The translations under genes were made by a program, and so were the position numbers. From Erysipelotrichaceae bacterium (lineage in GTDB: Bacteria > Bacillota_I > Bacilli_A > Erysipelotrichales > Erysipelotrichaceae), in contig CAAEVI010000059.1 of assembly GCA_900759455.1 (NCBI GenBank), positions 1 through 15,614 of the forward strand: DNA of 15,614 nt. Reading direction: 5' to 3'. The number at the start of each line of letters is the position of its first letter. The first letter of the stretch is position 1. The notes beneath the pieces are model-generated. The model worked only from the letters and a program-made list of their open reading frames with translations, was not told the DNA's origin and ran no database searches. Shown piece by piece: positions 1-6,455 of this stretch.

Positions 1-99
1 ATAAGAGTACATTAGGTTTCATCTATATATTACAGAAGGGTAGAAAGGAAAATGATAAAAATGTTATGACAAGGTACATTTGTATCATACAAGGGAATA

Positions 100-747
100 A
101 TGGAAAAAGAAAAGAAAACAAAAAAAAGCAAGTCAGTCCTGAAAAAAGGGTTAAAACTCATGAAGCCAAAAGTACTGCTTCTCATTGCTTTCACCGTTGT
201 AATCGTTTTTGCATCGATAGCAATAAAAGATAAGTTTTTTACTGAGTCCAGACCGGTAAAGCTCGGACTGGAGGATATTGGGGAGTTAGCTACCCAGGCA
301 GCATACGTGAATGAAATAAATGTGACAGAAAATGCAAGAGATCTATTCGGTGTGGAAATACCGTTTACGCAAAGCAAAGTCATTTTCAGTTATAACGTTG
401 CTGTAAAGGCGGGATATGATTTTTCTCAGATCAAATATTCCGTTAATGATATTTCTAAGACTATTAAAGTAACACTTCCGGAAGCAAAGGTATTGAGCTG
501 TGAAGTCGATCCGCACTCTTTTAAAAGTTATCATGAACAGCAAAGTATCTTTACACCGTTTGAAATCAAAGATTATAACAGCGCTGTAAAGGATCTGACC
601 GAAGACGCCGAAAAAGAGGCAATCGCCAACGGCCTGTTGGAAGAAGCAAAGAAAAACGGTGAAGTCATTATCAGCAGCTTTTTTTACCAGGCCTATGATA
701 AAGACGAGTATAAGATCGAATTTTTAACTGATAAGGAGACCAAATGA
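100..747 (+). CDS. DUF4230 family membrane-anchored protein
   Basis: Encodes 215 residues. A lysine-rich N-terminus (residues 1-23) precedes one hydrophobic segment (about 24-42), followed by an extracytoplasmic-looking domain rich in short beta/alpha segments. The overall pattern matches the DUF4230 family: an N-terminal anchor, a conserved region around 'FSYNVAVKAGYDFSQI' (about 101-116) and a helical C-terminus. The function of the family is unknown to me. The positive-inside rule predicts a cytoplasmic N-terminus with the domain outside. The start at 100 is preceded by AAGGGA at 91-96, and no earlier in-frame start is evident. The stop overlaps the start of a 26-codon ORF, so the two are probably translationally coupled. 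Nothing links this gene to the PTS operon; it ends convergently with the transaldolase gene. Confidence 0.8.
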   Translation: MEKEKKTKKSKSVLKKGLKLMKPKVLLLIAFTVVIVFASIAIKDKFFTESRPVKLGLEDIGELATQAAYVNEINVTENARDLFGVEIPFTQSKVIFSYNVAVKAGYDFSQIKYSVNDISKTIKVTLPEAKVLSCEVDPHSFKSYHEQQSIFTPFEIKDYNSAVKDLTEDAEKEAIANGLLEEAKKNGEVIISSFFYQAYDKDEYKIEFLTDKETK

Positions 748-824
748 AATACATAAAATATGCGTTGTTCGTTATTGCGGCACTGATTTTTTTGCTTTAT
801 GCAGGACTGCTGCTTACCCGATAA
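744..824 (+). CDS. Small hydrophobic 26-residue ORF, possible membrane peptide or truncated gene
   Basis: ATG at 744 overlaps the DUF4230 stop in an ATGA arrangement. An AGGAG ribosome site lies at 734-738, five bases before the start. The product begins MKYIKYALFV, continues as one hydrophobic helix of about 18 residues and ends in Thr-Arg at TAA 822-824. The positive start plus a single helix fits a small membrane protein. Alternatively it is the first part of a longer gene broken by a frameshift: the next frame reads on from about 799 as a charged, plausible protein (PDKHLEMVKKKYGAKV) without a stop until 967. I recognise no family. That translation starts here is moderately likely, because both the ribosome site and the overlap are good. 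Confidence 0.45.
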   Translation: MKYIKYALFVIAALIFLLYAGLLLTR

Positions 825-840
825 GCATTTAGAAATGGTA

Positions 841-913
841 AAAAAGAAGTATGGTGCAAAAGTGCTTTTCACTCACATCGGTAAGAGAAAAGGAATACAA
901 CGTACTTCTTTTT
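841..913. terminator. Long A/T-rich inverted repeat between convergent genes, possible bidirectional terminator
   Basis: AAAAAGAAGTA at 841-851 is the exact reverse complement of TACTTCTTTTT at 903-913, giving an 11-bp stem that ends in a T tract on either strand. The 51-base loop contains a nested hairpin at 854-872 (GTG-c-AAAA, loop GTGC, TTTTCAC). Its position between the end of the DUF4230 unit and the end of the transaldolase gene fits a bidirectional terminator. The loop is long for a classical Rho-independent terminator and the stem is AT-rich, so the call is tentative. Confidence 0.4.
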
Positions 914-930
914 ATTTGTCCGTCGATCGT

Positions 931-1602
931 TTAATCAGGGAAAATACTATTTCGTTTAAAACTTTTTGACCAGTTTTCACTGAATTCATTTACTGCTATG
1001 CCTGTACCTGGATGATCGATCATCTGGTATGCAATTTCACAAGGAACGGTGATTGCCTGGATTCCGCATCGAATCAATTCATGTACCTGATAAACATTTT
1101 TAAAGCTGGCAGCAATCACTTTTGCCTTCATTTGATTTTTCTGTAACATTTCTATCAAGTCTTTGACTTGCTGAAGACCATCTCCGTAATTGTCCATCCT
1201 GTTTACATAGGGAGCTAAATATTCAGCACCGTTCATTGCGGCTAAAAAAGCCTGATCAGCGCTATAGATGGCAGTAGCTAACGTGCGTATGCCAAGTTTT
1301 CTGCATTCTTTGATTGCTTTTAAACCGTCATGGGTAACCGGAATTTTGACAATGATATTTTTAGGCCTTAATTTCGCGATTTCTCTTGCTTCTTCAATAA
1401 TTCCCTGGTAGTCCGTTTTCACGACCTGAATAAATAATAATTGATCTTCGTTTAAGACTGTACATAAATCACCGATGACATCCTCAGCTTTTTTTCCCGC
1501 TCGTGTAATGATCGTCGGATTTGTCGTAACACCGTGAATAGATAAGATATCGTTTAACTTTTGAATGTGTTCGATGTCGGCTGAATCTAATATAAATTCC
1601 AT
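931..1602 (-). CDS. Fructose-6-phosphate aldolase / TalC-type transaldolase family protein
   Basis: Encodes 223 residues, the usual length of the short (FSA/TalC) transaldolase subfamily. Family marks are GVTTNPT at 24-30 after the opening strand FILDSAD, the Schiff-base lysine K86 in IIVKIPVT, a TLATAIYS strand at 108-114 and YVNRMDNYGDG at 132-142. The C-terminus (HPGTGIAVNEFSENW) also fits. Such enzymes cleave or form ketose phosphates using dihydroxyacetone, hydroxyacetone or glyceraldehyde-3-phosphate partners; members act on fructose-6-P, sedoheptulose-7-P or related sugars. The exact substrate is not readable. It lies 38 bp downstream of the LevR-like regulator gene on the same strand with ribosome site AAAGGAG, so it is probably cotranscribed with the regulator that faces the PTS operon. 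That suggests it serves the same pathway. Confidence 0.85.
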   Translation of the reverse strand: MEFILDSADIEHIQKLNDILSIHGVTTNPTIITRAGKKAEDVIGDLCTVLNEDQLLFIQVVKTDYQGIIEEAREIAKLRPKNIIVKIPVTHDGLKAIKECRKLGIRTLATAIYSADQAFLAAMNGAEYLAPYVNRMDNYGDGLQQVKDLIEMLQKNQMKAKVIAASFKNVYQVHELIRCGIQAITVPCEIAYQMIDHPGTGIAVNEFSENWSKSFKRNSIFPD

Positions 1603-1619
1603 AATGTTATACTCCTTTC

Positions 1620-1642
1620 AACTGCAAACAAAGCAGTTTTTT
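1620..1642. other. Short hairpin between regulator stop and transaldolase ribosome site
   Basis: AACTGC at 1620-1625 pairs with GCAGTT at 1633-1638 around a 7-base loop. Read on the minus strand it sits just before the AAAGGAG ribosome site of the transaldolase gene and has no T tract after it, so it is unlikely to stop that transcript. It could affect stability or translation of the second cistron. Read on the plus strand it is followed by six Ts and could act as a weak terminator of antisense transcription. Confidence 0.35.
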
Positions 1643-4082
1643 AATCAACAGTATTTGTCATATAGGGTAAAAATATTTCGATAATAAATCCCATTTCTCC
1701 GGCTGGAATCTGAATGGAAAAGACTTCATTTACAATTTTGAAATTTTTGTCTAAGGTATTAAACAAGTAATTATATTTCTTTATCAAAGATCTTGCTTTA
1801 GGATAAGTGTATGTATTTTTGCTAATGCATCGTTCCAATGAGAAAGCCGTATGAAACAGAAATTTGATTAGTAAATCATCACTGTAAGAAATGGATAAGT
1901 CAGATAAAATATTTAAAAAAACATTATACAGAATCTGACAGGCTTTTTTTGGATTCAAGAAAACAAGAGATTCAGACAATAACTTTTCTTCGATGTTATT
2001 TAACAGTTCTTGTGCATGGGTTTCAATTGTCGGTTTTTGTGTCGATTCCGTTTGTCTAAATTCTTCTGACGAACTGATATTTTGTATTGTCACACCTAGG
2101 GATTCCAATTTTTTGGCAACAGTAACTAATTTTTGAACAGAAATCTCATAAAGCATGGTATATTCACCGGAATAGTTTTCCTGTAAAAATAAATCAATTT
2201 CTTTTGTTTCGGGCAAGTCACATGCGATAATAACTCCTTTTCCACGGTCAATCTCAATCATTTTATTTAGAATTCTCTGGTTTACGGCATCAAAAGATTC
2301 ATTTTGATCAATTGATATGAAAGAGGCATACGATTTGAATTGTTGACCGTTAATATAATCAGCATAGCTTTTTGCCATATCATTACTGGATGAAACAATC
2401 AGCATCTGTATATATTTTTTCTCAATCCATTGTGAGGATAGATACAGATATGTTGAAATATAGTCTATCTCTTCTTCGGGCAGCTGCAATCCGTAATTCT
2501 TATTAACAGCATTTCTGATATTATTGGCACATTCATAATCACTTGGCCGGGCAATCTTGTTTCTTAATGTGTAATAATTTGAGCCGGTATGTCCGGAAGA
2601 GAAATGATTTATGACATTAGATATGTGCAGGAAAAGTCCGTACAAAAGATTTTCGTTTTTCTGTATAGAATGATTGATGATCAACGGATAGAGAATATCG
2701 TATATTCTTTGCAATAAAATCGAACGAATGCTGTTTAACTGGATGTTGCTTGCAGAATTTATATCTGAAATACAAAGGTTAATCAGTTCATCATTGATTT
2801 CATGAATGTTTGTAATGTTGATGGATGAATCTTCTTTATTTAAATCATAAAGCAGTGTCAGTTCGCTGTTTGACTGGCTTGATGAAAAAAACAGATAGTC
2901 ATTTTTAAACAGATTTAAAGTATCATAGAGCTCGTTCAAACGATCATTCACATTAAAAATGTTCGTTAATACCGGTGTGGAAATTTCATCAAAGCCTATA
3001 TTGATAAATAGTGAATTGTTGTTAATGTGATTTTGGTATCCAAGTGCACATGATTGTCTTATTTCAGCGCGTAGATGAGCTAGATTTCCTTTATATTCAG
3101 ACATTACGAAACAACTTAATGCATCCTTGGAGATACGAATGGTCTTATCTATTTTACTGGCCTCATCCTGAAAATATTGAAGAATAATTACGAGTTTTTC
3201 AATAATGGAACGTTCCTGAAGGTTCGGTATTTCAATCAGCATCGGAAAACATTGACGCATTTTTGTGTTATTGATGATAGAATCACTGGTCACTGTCGCA
3301 ATGACCAATACTTTGAGTTCGATTCTTTTATTGGTATTCAAAGGGGAGAAAAATCGGTCAAGAATAGCATTCAATATTGAATTTGATGCATGCGGCGGAA
3401 GTGAATCAAAGTTGTTCAAGACGATTATATTGCTTTTATTTGTCTGAAAAATTCCTTTTTTTTGTGAATTACTTTTAATGATATATTCACCGAACAACAG
3501 TTTTAATAAGGATTCCTGGTTTGTTTCATTATAGTTCAAACATTCTAAAATATGTGGTTCCTGTTTTTGATCTATAAAGTTAATCTCTTTTGCGTAATTG
3601 ATTAATGCTTTGGCAAACTGCAGCCGTCCGGATCCTTGCTCACCGTGAATAAGGATATTTAAGCCGTAAGGATATAGGACAGCAGATTTTGCTTTTTGGA
3701 TCGGTTCATACATTTTTGAATGTCGAGCATTGCAGATGTATCTGCTAAAGCTGTTGACTGTATCGTTGTTAGCCGGAGCCTGTGAAGACAAAATATAATC
3801 AGTAATTGTCTTATCGGCAGGAATGATGGAAGGTATGGATATATCATGAAAACATGTATCTAAAGCAGACCGATCAAAGAATAAAACGGGCCTGCTGGAT
3901 GTTTTGACTAATCTTCCTTCATTGTAAAGTTTATTCAAAATACGGGATATGTTTGCTCTGTCAGTCTTTAGGGTGAGACTGATTCCAAAAGCATCTAAGC
4001 CAAGATGATCATAGTCTCTGTTTTGTATTTTTTCATTTGTGTCGGATCGAATGATCTGAAATACTTGTTCTTTTTTTTCCAT
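1641..4082 (-). CDS. LevR/DgaR-type PRD transcriptional regulator with degenerate AAA+ domain
   Basis: Encodes 813 residues in LevR-family order. A winged helix lies at about 1-75 and an AAA+ sigma-54-activator-like domain at about 115-350, where NLAHLRAEIRQSC at 333-345 is typical. PRD1 is at about 450-550 with H486, an EIIA-Man-like domain at about 556-670, and PRD2 at about 690-805 with H744 in KFLFHTAFSLER. The ATPase parts are damaged: Walker A reads GEQGSGR (147-153) with Arg for Lys, Walker B reads IIVLNNFD (219-226) with NN where DE is expected, and the GAFTGA loop after LFGEY (196-200) is missing. The EIIA-like phosphohistidine is also lost (VSSSNDMA, 563-570). The family is controlled by phosphorylation of PRD histidines by HPr and the cognate EIIB. 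Divergent placement makes this the likely regulator of the PTS operon, perhaps acting as an ordinary DNA-binding protein and not as a sigma-54 ATPase. The ribosome site GAGGCGG lies at 4091-4097. Confidence 0.88.
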   Translation of the reverse strand: MEKKEQVFQIIRSDTNEKIQNRDYDHLGLDAFGISLTLKTDRANISRILNKLYNEGRLVKTSSRPVLFFDRSALDTCFHDISIPSIIPADKTITDYILSSQAPANNDTVNSFSRYICNARHSKMYEPIQKAKSAVLYPYGLNILIHGEQGSGRLQFAKALINYAKEINFIDQKQEPHILECLNYNETNQESLLKLLFGEYIIKSNSQKKGIFQTNKSNIIVLNNFDSLPPHASNSILNAILDRFFSPLNTNKRIELKVLVIATVTSDSIINNTKMRQCFPMLIEIPNLQERSIIEKLVIILQYFQDEASKIDKTIRISKDALSCFVMSEYKGNLAHLRAEIRQSCALGYQNHINNNSLFINIGFDEISTPVLTNIFNVNDRLNELYDTLNLFKNDYLFFSSSQSNSELTLLYDLNKEDSSINITNIHEINDELINLCISDINSASNIQLNSIRSILLQRIYDILYPLIINHSIQKNENLLYGLFLHISNVINHFSSGHTGSNYYTLRNKIARPSDYECANNIRNAVNKNYGLQLPEEEIDYISTYLYLSSQWIEKKYIQMLIVSSSNDMAKSYADYINGQQFKSYASFISIDQNESFDAVNQRILNKMIEIDRGKGVIIACDLPETKEIDLFLQENYSGEYTMLYEISVQKLVTVAKKLESLGVTIQNISSSEEFRQTESTQKPTIETHAQELLNNIEEKLLSESLVFLNPKKACQILYNVFLNILSDLSISYSDDLLIKFLFHTAFSLERCISKNTYTYPKARSLIKKYNYLFNTLDKNFKIVNEVFSIQIPAGEMGFIIEIFLPYMTNTVD

Positions 4083-4149
4083 TTTTATAACCGCCTCAAT
4101 AGATAGTATATACGAAAAATAATTTTTTTAAAAAAAAGAATGTGTAAAA

Positions 4150-4163
4150 TGTAAGCGTTAAGA
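4150..4163. promoter_or_regulatory. cre-like box (CcpA site)
   Basis: TGTAAGCGTTAAGA differs at one position from the Bacillus subtilis amyE operator TGTAAGCGTTAACA. It lies 68-81 bp upstream of the regulator start codon and about 200 bp upstream of the predicted operon start site. Catabolite repression by CcpA would therefore most directly act on the regulator and transaldolase transcript. Confidence 0.55.
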
Positions 4164-4203
4164 AAACGAAGAATAGATAAAACTGTCAAAGCGGTTGGAA
4201 TAG

Positions 4204-4300
4204 TGTGTAAGTTTCTTTTTTTTTGACAAAACACAGTGAAACAAAAGGAAGAAAGATGTTTGAATAATGCTATAAAAAAAGGCTTTTATGAACTTACACA
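4204..4300. repeat. Distant 10-bp inverted repeat in control region
   Basis: TGTGTAAGTT at 4204-4213 is the exact reverse complement of AACTTACACA at 4291-4300. The arms are 77 bp apart, so this looks more like two related protein-binding half-sites (possible looping) than an RNA hairpin. The second arm is shared with the palindrome at 4294-4317. Confidence 0.5.
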
Positions 4301-4317
4301 GAATAAGGTTTGTGTAA
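4294..4317. promoter_or_regulatory. Palindromic operator candidate TTACACA-N10-TGTGTAA
   Basis: Two perfect 7-bp inverted arms separated by 10 bases give a centre-to-centre half-site spacing of 17 bp, suited to a dimeric regulator. The centre lies about 60 bp upstream of the transcription start predicted from the promoter at 4331-4359, a classic activator position. The most likely ligand is the divergently encoded LevR-like protein, which is inference from position only. Confidence 0.5.
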
Positions 4318-4330
4318 AAAAAAGAGAAAT

Positions 4331-4359
4331 TTTACAAGCTTTTTTTGCGATGCTAGAAT
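4331..4359 (+). promoter_or_regulatory. Sigma-A promoter for the PTS operon
   Basis: The -35 box TTTACA (4331-4336) and -10 box TAGAAT (4354-4359) are separated by exactly 17 bases, and TG at 4351-4352 gives an extended -10. The predicted start site is near 4366, leaving a leader of about 48 bases before the EIIA start codon at 4414. Confidence 0.6.
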
Positions 4360-4413
4360 TACGATGTAAAAAAAATTATTGCAATAATTGGAAACGAAAA
4401 GGAGGGTCGATGT

Positions 4414-4833
4414 ATGGTAGCTTTATTATTGGTTACACATGGAGATCTGGCAAAATCTTTATTAAACAGTGCTGCCTTAATTATGGGAGAAGCACCGTTG
4501 ATCGAGAGTTATGGTCTCTATCATGGAGATGATGTGGATGAACTGAAAGAAAAGGTGAAAAATGCGATTGTAAGATTGAATGAACAATCACAGGGAGACG
4601 GTGTCTTAGTGCTGACTGATTTGTTTGGAGGAAGTCCTTCAAATGCAACAGCAAGAAGTTTATATGAACTTAATGATACTGTTAAAGCAGAGTGTATTAC
4701 AGGGGTCAATCTTCCAATGCTTCTGGAAGCAGCAACGAGCACTTCATTTATGAATCTGGAGAGTTTGAAAACAACCTGTCTGCAAATCGGACCGGAAAGC
4801 ATTATCAGTTTGAAAGATAAAATAAAAATTTAG
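4414..4833 (+). CDS. PTS mannose-family EIIA component
   Basis: Encodes 139 residues, the size of a free-standing EIIA-Man domain. The phosphorylated histidine is H9 in LLVTHGDLA, and the loop LTDLFGGSPSN (about 68-78) is the family's second conserved segment. It accepts phosphate from HPr and passes it to the EIIB encoded at 7393. The start at 4414 is chosen because the ribosome site GGAGGG (4401-4406) is seven bases away. ATG 4410 is in another frame and would give no known product. It is the first gene of the operon, and the EIIC gene follows after 18 bases. Confidence 0.93.
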   Translation: MVALLLVTHGDLAKSLLNSAALIMGEAPLIESYGLYHGDDVDELKEKVKNAIVRLNEQSQGDGVLVLTDLFGGSPSNATARSLYELNDTVKAECITGVNLPMLLEAATSTSFMNLESLKTTCLQIGPESIISLKDKIKI

Positions 4834-4851
4834 AAAAGGAGAGCAAAGAGA

Positions 4852-5610
4852 ATGGAGATTTCTATTTTACAGGCTATACTATTAGGAACCTTGTATTATT
4901 TAACGAATAACGGAACGCCGGCATTAACAGGTTTAGGAAGCGTTTCTGTTCGTCAGCCTATTGTTTGCGGTACTATTACCGGTCTTATTTTGGGAGATGT
5001 AGTACAGGGATGTATCATTGGTGCTACGATCAATACTTTGTATCTTGGCTTTGTGAATGCCGGAGGAACACTGCCGGCCGATGCGGGAATCGGTGGCATC
5101 GTTGGAACGGCATTGGCACTTTCGTCAGGATCCAGTGCTGAAGCGGCTATTGCTATTGCTGTTCCTTTAGGAATCATGGGTACTATGATCTGGACCTTAC
5201 GTCAGACAGTTAATATTTATTTTGTTCATAAGATGGATCACTATGCAGAAACAGGAGATACGAAAAAAATGGCTTTCTGGCAATTATGGCCGGCTCAGAT
5301 TTTTGCATATTGCGTAACAGCGATTCCAGTTGCATTGCTAGTCTATCTGGGTGCTCCTGTTGTTCAAGGAGCAATCGACATGTTATCTGGTACACCACTG
5401 CATATATTAAGTGCAATCGGCAGTCTTTTACCAGCTATTGGTATTGCCATGCTGCTTAAGATGCTGAATACTCGCAGCGGTATCCTTCTGTTTTTTGTCC
5501 TTGGTTTCTTTTTACAGACATATTCAGGATTAAGCATGTTGATCATCGCAATTTTTGCAGGTGTCTTTGCCTGGGTATATGGTGAATTGAAATTTAGAGG
5601 GGAGGAATAA
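4852..5610 (+). CDS. PTS mannose/fructose/sorbose-family EIIC permease component
   Basis: Encodes 252 residues, strongly hydrophobic throughout, of typical EIIC-Man (sorbose-specific IIC) length. Family-like stretches are NNGTPALTGLGSVSVRQPIV (19-38), the segment TGLILGDVVQGCIIGAT (43-59) and the glycine/alanine-rich stretch around ADAGIGGIVGTALA (76-89). With EIID it forms the membrane channel that moves the sugar while EIIB phosphorylates it. The ribosome site AGGAGAG precedes the start. The EIID gene begins three bases after its stop. Confidence 0.93.
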   Translation: MEISILQAILLGTLYYLTNNGTPALTGLGSVSVRQPIVCGTITGLILGDVVQGCIIGATINTLYLGFVNAGGTLPADAGIGGIVGTALALSSGSSAEAAIAIAVPLGIMGTMIWTLRQTVNIYFVHKMDHYAETGDTKKMAFWQLWPAQIFAYCVTAIPVALLVYLGAPVVQGAIDMLSGTPLHILSAIGSLLPAIGIAMLLKMLNTRSGILLFFVLGFFLQTYSGLSMLIIAIFAGVFAWVYGELKFRGEE

Positions 5611-5613
5611 TCC

Positions 5614-6441
5614 ATGGCAGATAAAAAAGTAACTCTAACCAAGAAAGATATTAATAAAGCTTATTGGAAATTTGAAATTTTTGCACAGGCTTGTTGCAGT
5701 TATGAAAGATTACAAGCGCCTGGTTTCTTTTCCGGAATGAGAAATATCATTGAAAAACTTTATGCGGATGATCCGGAGCAAAAAATCGAAGCATGTAAAC
5801 GTCATATGGAGTTTTATAATTCAGAGTTTGCTCTTGTCGGTCCTGTTATTTTAGGTGCCGTAATTGCGATGGAAGAAGAAAAGGCAAACGGTGCAGAAAT
5901 TGACGGCCAGGCCATCAGTGCAGTTAAAACCTCTTTAATGGGGCCTCTAGCCGGCATTGGTGATACATTGCGTCAGGGAACATTAATTCCTATTATCGGA
6001 TCTATTGCAATTTCACTGGGACAAAGTGGTAATCTGATCGCTCCGGTCTTCTATATGGCAGCTACTTTAGGTCTTAACTGGGGAATCAGCCACACGTTAT
6101 TCAATAAAGTGTATCATCGCGGCAGCGAATTCATTGCTGAATTCTTTAATGGAAACAGAATGGAAAAAATCATGACGATCATTACGACAATGGGAGCTGT
6201 TACTATCGGCGCATTGGCAGCGAATACAGTGAAGTTAACCACTCCTTTGCAGTTTGATTTTGGAGAAAGTCCTTTGGTCGTTCAAACAGATATTTTTGAT
6301 TCCATCGCATTAAATCTTCTTCCTTTCGCAGCAGTCATGCTGGTGTACTGGCTTATTGCAAAAAAGAAGGTCAGCATTAATAAAGTTATCGTAGGAATCT
6401 TTGTTGTATGTATCATCGGCGGATTGATTGGTATTATATAG
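5614..6441 (+). CDS. PTS mannose-family EIID component
   Basis: Encodes 275 residues, the typical EIID length. The N-terminal soluble part carries the family patterns WKFEIFAQACCSYERLQAPGF (about 14-34) and HMEFYNSEFALVGPV (about 65-79). The central segment SLMGPLAGIGDTLRQGTLIPI (about 108-128) is highly characteristic. The C-terminus has further membrane helices and ends in a run of hydrophobic residues. It pairs with EIIC in the membrane. The ribosome site GGGGAGGA (5599-5606) overlaps the end of the EIIC gene. Confidence 0.94.
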   Translation: MADKKVTLTKKDINKAYWKFEIFAQACCSYERLQAPGFFSGMRNIIEKLYADDPEQKIEACKRHMEFYNSEFALVGPVILGAVIAMEEEKANGAEIDGQAISAVKTSLMGPLAGIGDTLRQGTLIPIIGSIAISLGQSGNLIAPVFYMAATLGLNWGISHTLFNKVYHRGSEFIAEFFNGNRMEKIMTIITTMGAVTIGALAANTVKLTTPLQFDFGESPLVVQTDIFDSIALNLLPFAAVMLVYWLIAKKKVSINKVIVGIFVVCIIGGLIGII

Positions 6442-6455
6442 GAGACAAGGGAAAA

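Larger units (their letters stand above)
4083..4413. promoter_or_regulatory. Divergent control region between regulator and PTS operon
   Basis: This 331-bp stretch has no credible gene. It is AT-rich and carries a cre-like box (4150-4163), four copies of TGTGTAA or its complement (4141-4147, 4204-4210, 4294-4300 reversed, 4311-4317) and a sigma-A promoter facing the operon (4331-4359). TATACT at 4105-4110 on the minus strand is a possible but poorly supported -10 for the regulator. I searched for GG-N10-GC, the sigma-54 -24/-12 signature, and found none on the operon strand. Confidence 0.75.

Noticed and set aside
62..90. Imperfect inverted repeat (TATGACAA and TTGTATCATA) just before the DUF4230 gene
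   Set aside because: Pairing needs a two-base bulge and no promoter with proper spacing could be assigned; too weak to call an operator.
4223..4228. Perfect TTGACA -35 box on the plus strand upstream of the operon
   Set aside because: At 16-18 bases downstream there is no -10-like sequence (AGGAAG region), so the promoter at 4331-4359 is preferred.
4083..4413. Possible sigma-54 promoter expected from the LevR-like neighbour
   Set aside because: I checked the GC dinucleotides on the operon strand for GG twelve bases upstream and found no GG-N10-GC pair.
4236..4532. 98-codon plus-strand ORF across the control region into the EIIA gene
   Set aside because: It overlaps the palindrome and promoter, its composition simply reflects poly-A/T tracts, and its second half is the EIIA gene read in the wrong frame.
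6408..6455. Longer N-terminus for the hydroxyacid dehydrogenase
   Set aside because: It lies within the EIID coding end and adds a non-family sequence; ATG 6456 has ribosome-site-like GGAGA and AAGGG and begins with the typical first strand MKVLIT.
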